From DATJWY01 sp035500775 (GTDB lineage: Bacteria > Pseudomonadota > Alphaproteobacteria > Acetobacterales > Acetobacteraceae), in contig DATJWY010000297.1 of NCBI GenBank assembly GCA_035500775.1, positions 1 through 17,118 on the forward strand: a DNA stretch of 17,118 bases, given 5' to 3'. The notes under the pieces were generated by a model. It did no database searches. It worked only from the letters and a program-made list of their open reading frames with translations, and was not told the DNA's origin. Positions within the stretch are counted from its first letter, which is position 1, and each line of letters starts with the position of its first letter. A program made the translations under genes and the position numbers. Positions 15,358 to 17,118 of this stretch are shown piece by piece.

Positions 15358-15655
15358 GTTTGTCTCCTCATTGTGCGGCGCCTTACGGTGTGGCGCCTCC
15401 ATCACCGGATGGGGGTCATATTTCGTTCGCCGAGGCCCCATCTGTCCTTTCGCCAGGTGCGTGGCTGCCATGCCCTCGCCAGGGATGACGCCGCAGCGAT
15501 TCGGTGGGCTGGAATGGCCGGAGCGCCGAAACCGGGGCTTCCGCCCGGGATGCGCTTTCGTCAGCTTGTTATGTCCCTGGGGCGGCGTGCCGCCCTGTTT
15601 CGCCGCGAGCCAGTCAAGAACCGGTGCGTGGTTCTGCATCGTCTAAGAGGGTGTC
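15358..15655. other. Divergent spacer between the small secreted protein and dadA
   Basis: About 298 bp with no supported gene, although one minus-strand frame stays open through much of it. A perfect 7-bp hairpin, GGGCGGC-GT-GCCGCCC, at 15580-15595, is followed by TGTTT and lies about 60 bp before the dadA start. It could be a leader structure. No strong promoter was recognised for either gene. Confidence 0.35.
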
Positions 15656-16915
15656 GTGCGGGTAGTCGTTCTTGGAAGTGGCGTTATCGGCGTGGCGAGC
15701 GCCTGGTATCTGGCGCGCGCCGGTCATGAGGTCGTGGTGCTCGACCGGCAGCCGGCCGCCGGCATGGAGACAAGCTTCGCCAATGCGGGGCAGGTTTCGC
15801 CCGCTTTGTCCGCGCCCTGGGCCGGACCGGGCATGCCGCTCAAGGTTCTGAAATGGCTCTTCATGCGCCACAGCCCGTTCGTGATGCGGCCGCAGGCGGA
15901 TTGGCGCCTCTGGCGCTTCCTGGTGGACATGGCGGCGAATTGCACCGAGGCGGCCTATGCGGTGAACAAGAGCCGCATGGTCCGGCTCGCCGAATACAGC
16001 CGGGATTGCCTGCGTGACCTGCGTGCCGAGACCGGCATCACCTATGACGACCGGCAGCGCGGCACGTTGCAGCTCTTCCGCACCCAGGCGCAGCTCGACC
16101 ACTCAGCCGAGGACATCGCGGTGCTGAAGAAGCTCGACGTGCCGTACCGGCTGCTGGACCGGGCCGGCTGCGTCGCCGCCGAGCCGGCGCTGGCGCAGAC
16201 GCAGGAAAAAATCGTGGGCGGCCTGCAATTGCCCGGCGACGAAACCGGCGACGCTCATAAATTCACCCAGGCCCTGGCGAAGCTCGCCGAGGCGGAGGGG
16301 GTGCGCTTCCGCTACGGCGTGCCCATCGTCGGCCTGCGCACCGAGGGCGACGCGATCACCGGCGTCGAGACCGAGATCGGCATCGAGACCGGGGATGCCT
16401 ATGTCGTGGCGATGGGGTCCTATTCGCCGCTGCTGTTGCAGACGATCGGCATCAGGCTGCCTGTCTATCCGGTGAAGGGGTACTCGCTCACCGTGCCGAT
16501 CGTCGATCCGGAGAGCGCGCCGGTTTCGACGGTCATGGATGAAACCTTCAAGGTTGGCATCACCCGGCTCGGCGATCGCATCCGGGTGGGTGGCACGGCG
16601 GAACTCGCGGGCTGGAACCTGACGCTCCGCGCGGTGCGCCGGCGCACGCTGGAGCACTCGGTGCAGGATCTGTTCCCGCGCGGCGGCGACCTGTCACGCG
16701 CCTTGTTCTGGACGGGCCTGCGGCCGATGACGCCGGACGGGACGCCGGTGATCGGCCCGACCCGCTTCCGTAACCTGCACCTGAATACCGGCCACGGTAC
16801 GCTTGGCTGGACCATGGCCTGCGGCTCGGGGCGGTTGCTCGCGGACCTGCTCTCGGGGGTGAAGCCGAACATCCAGTTCGACGATCTTTCGATCGCGCGT
16901 TACGGCGCCGCCTGA
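15656..16915 (+). CDS. dadA: D-amino acid dehydrogenase (DadA-type FAD oxidoreductase)
   Basis: Membrane-associated flavoenzyme of 419 aa that oxidises D-amino acids, chiefly D-alanine, to 2-oxo acids and ammonia and passes electrons to the respiratory chain. The N-terminal Rossmann motif is VVVLGSGVIGVASAWYL (GxGxxG at residues 7-12), followed by VVLDRQPAAGMETSFANAGQ, typical of DadA. A central substrate domain follows. The C-terminal FAD motif GHGTLGWTMACGSG is at residues 379-392, as in E. coli DadA (432 aa). The start is GTG at 15656 with AGAGGG upstream (spacing about five bases); no ATG fits. No alanine racemase or Lrp-type regulator is nearby. It is transcribed alone, with a hairpin terminator candidate beyond its stop. 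Confidence 0.93.
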   Translation: MRVVVLGSGVIGVASAWYLARAGHEVVVLDRQPAAGMETSFANAGQVSPALSAPWAGPGMPLKVLKWLFMRHSPFVMRPQADWRLWRFLVDMAANCTEAAYAVNKSRMVRLAEYSRDCLRDLRAETGITYDDRQRGTLQLFRTQAQLDHSAEDIAVLKKLDVPYRLLDRAGCVAAEPALAQTQEKIVGGLQLPGDETGDAHKFTQALAKLAEAEGVRFRYGVPIVGLRTEGDAITGVETEIGIETGDAYVVAMGSYSPLLLQTIGIRLPVYPVKGYSLTVPIVDPESAPVSTVMDETFKVGITRLGDRIRVGGTAELAGWNLTLRAVRRRTLEHSVQDLFPRGGDLSRALFWTGLRPMTPDGTPVIGPTRFRNLHLNTGHGTLGWTMACGSGRLLADLLSGVKPNIQFDDLSIARYGAA

Positions 16916-16928
16916 AAGCACGGCGCTG

Positions 16929-16956
16929 CCGGTTCAGGTATGTCCGCCTGAACCGG
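16929..16956 (+). terminator. Terminator-like hairpin downstream of dadA
   Basis: Perfect 10-bp arms CCGGTTCAGG (16929-16938) and CCTGAACCGG (16947-16956) with an 8-nt loop, then TTTCGCTCTTAT. The stem is strong but the T-run has only three bases. It lies 14 bp after the stop of dadA. It may act as a terminator or belong to the following repeat. Confidence 0.5.
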
Positions 16957-16960
16957 TTTC

Positions 16961-17016
16961 GCTCTTATACCAACCGCCTTAAGTCTTGACCGGTCAAGAA
17001 ATGCCAGGGCTCTGCC
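16961..17016 (-). repeat. Intergenic repeat, family 2, copy B (inverted)
   Basis: On the minus strand this reads GGCAGAGCCCTGGC, then a perfect palindrome CTTGACC-GGTCAAG (plus 16985-16998), then GGCGGTTGGTATAAGAGC. It matches copy A (13535-13592) in order and spacing, inverted. The hairpin CCAGGGC-AGA-GCCCTGG seen in copy A is broken here: only its GCCCTGG arm and part of the other remain, next to the boundary at 17016-17020. Confidence 0.6.
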
Positions 17017-17118
17017 TAAGAGCCTGTTTGAGCGGGCTCAGCTTGCGGCGCGATGAATTGGCACCGGGTTGAGGAGCGCTTCAACGGCGCCGAGGACGGC
17101 GGCGCAAGCGAGGCGGCC
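17017..17118. mobile_element. Possible insertion-sequence end, cut by the window edge
   Basis: Past the broken repeat the sequence reads CTAA then GAGCCTGTTTGAGCG. The AAACAGGCTC-type end next to a TA-containing 4-bp site resembles the ends of IS5-family elements, from memory. The interrupted hairpin of repeat copy B supports an insertion here. No complete transposase can be seen because the window stops. Confidence 0.3.
17038..17118 (-). CDS. Possible 3' end of an unidentified gene (partial)
   Basis: On the minus strand the last 26 codons to a TGA at 17040-17038 are open and read LACAAVLGAVEALLNPVP then IHRAAS. The stop lies 18 bp inside the possible insertion-sequence end, where a transposase would finish. 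I do not recognise the residues. The opposite strand is also open from an ATG at 17053, so coding strand and reality are uncertain. Confidence 0.25.
   Translation of the reverse strand, partial: GRLACAAVLGAVEALLNPVPIHRAAS

Noticed and set aside
15358..15639. N-terminal extension of the small secreted protein
   Set aside because: The extension has no domain and would bury the signal peptide; GAGGAG before 15357 marks the true start.

Overview
The window is high-GC proteobacterial DNA with densely packed, short-overlap operons. Protein families and intergenic repeats suggest an alphaproteobacterium, most likely an Acetobacteraceae-type organism. This is an inference: there is no rRNA or other phylogenetic marker here. 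No tRNA, rRNA, CRISPR array or phage gene was seen.

Region 1 (about 186-9363, minus strand) is a four-gene multidrug efflux operon of MdtABC type. In transcription order it encodes a periplasmic adaptor (8131-9363), two different RND pump subunits (5013-8123 MdtB-like, 1709-4999 MdtC-like) and a NodT/OprM-type outer-membrane lipoprotein (186-1712). Junctions are 7 bp, 13 bp and a 4-bp ATGA overlap. Upstream on the same strand, 202 bp away, is a second, different NodT-type outer-membrane lipoprotein (9566-11104). It starts at a GTG behind a perfect AAGGAG.

Region 2 (11315-13373, plus strand) is divergent from region 1. It holds a TetR/AcrR regulator, then an ABC ATPase and an ABC permease of the FetA/FetB (YbbL/YbbM) metal-export family, joined by GTGA and ATGA overlaps. 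The 210 bp between the two units contains a perfect 25-bp palindrome (11226-11250) next to outward-facing promoter-like elements. The simplest model is one TetR repressor controlling both a drug/metabolite pump unit and a FetAB exporter.

Region 3 (13374-17118) begins with a convergent, repeat-rich spacer. It then carries a PhaC-like alpha/beta hydrolase (13655-14806, minus), a small secreted protein (15076-15357, minus), a DadA-type D-amino-acid dehydrogenase (15656-16915, plus) and, at the right edge, a repeat that looks interrupted by the end of a possible insertion sequence.

Two families of GC-rich intergenic repeats occur, each with two copies in inverted orientation. Family 1 (1-91 and 13401-13491) brackets the efflux/TetR/FetAB block. 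Family 2 (13535-13592 and 16961-17016) brackets the PhaC-like to DadA block. No wholly new enzyme system is evident; the most unusual point is the combined, apparently co-regulated arrangement of a two-outer-membrane-channel RND pump and a TetR-FetAB operon.
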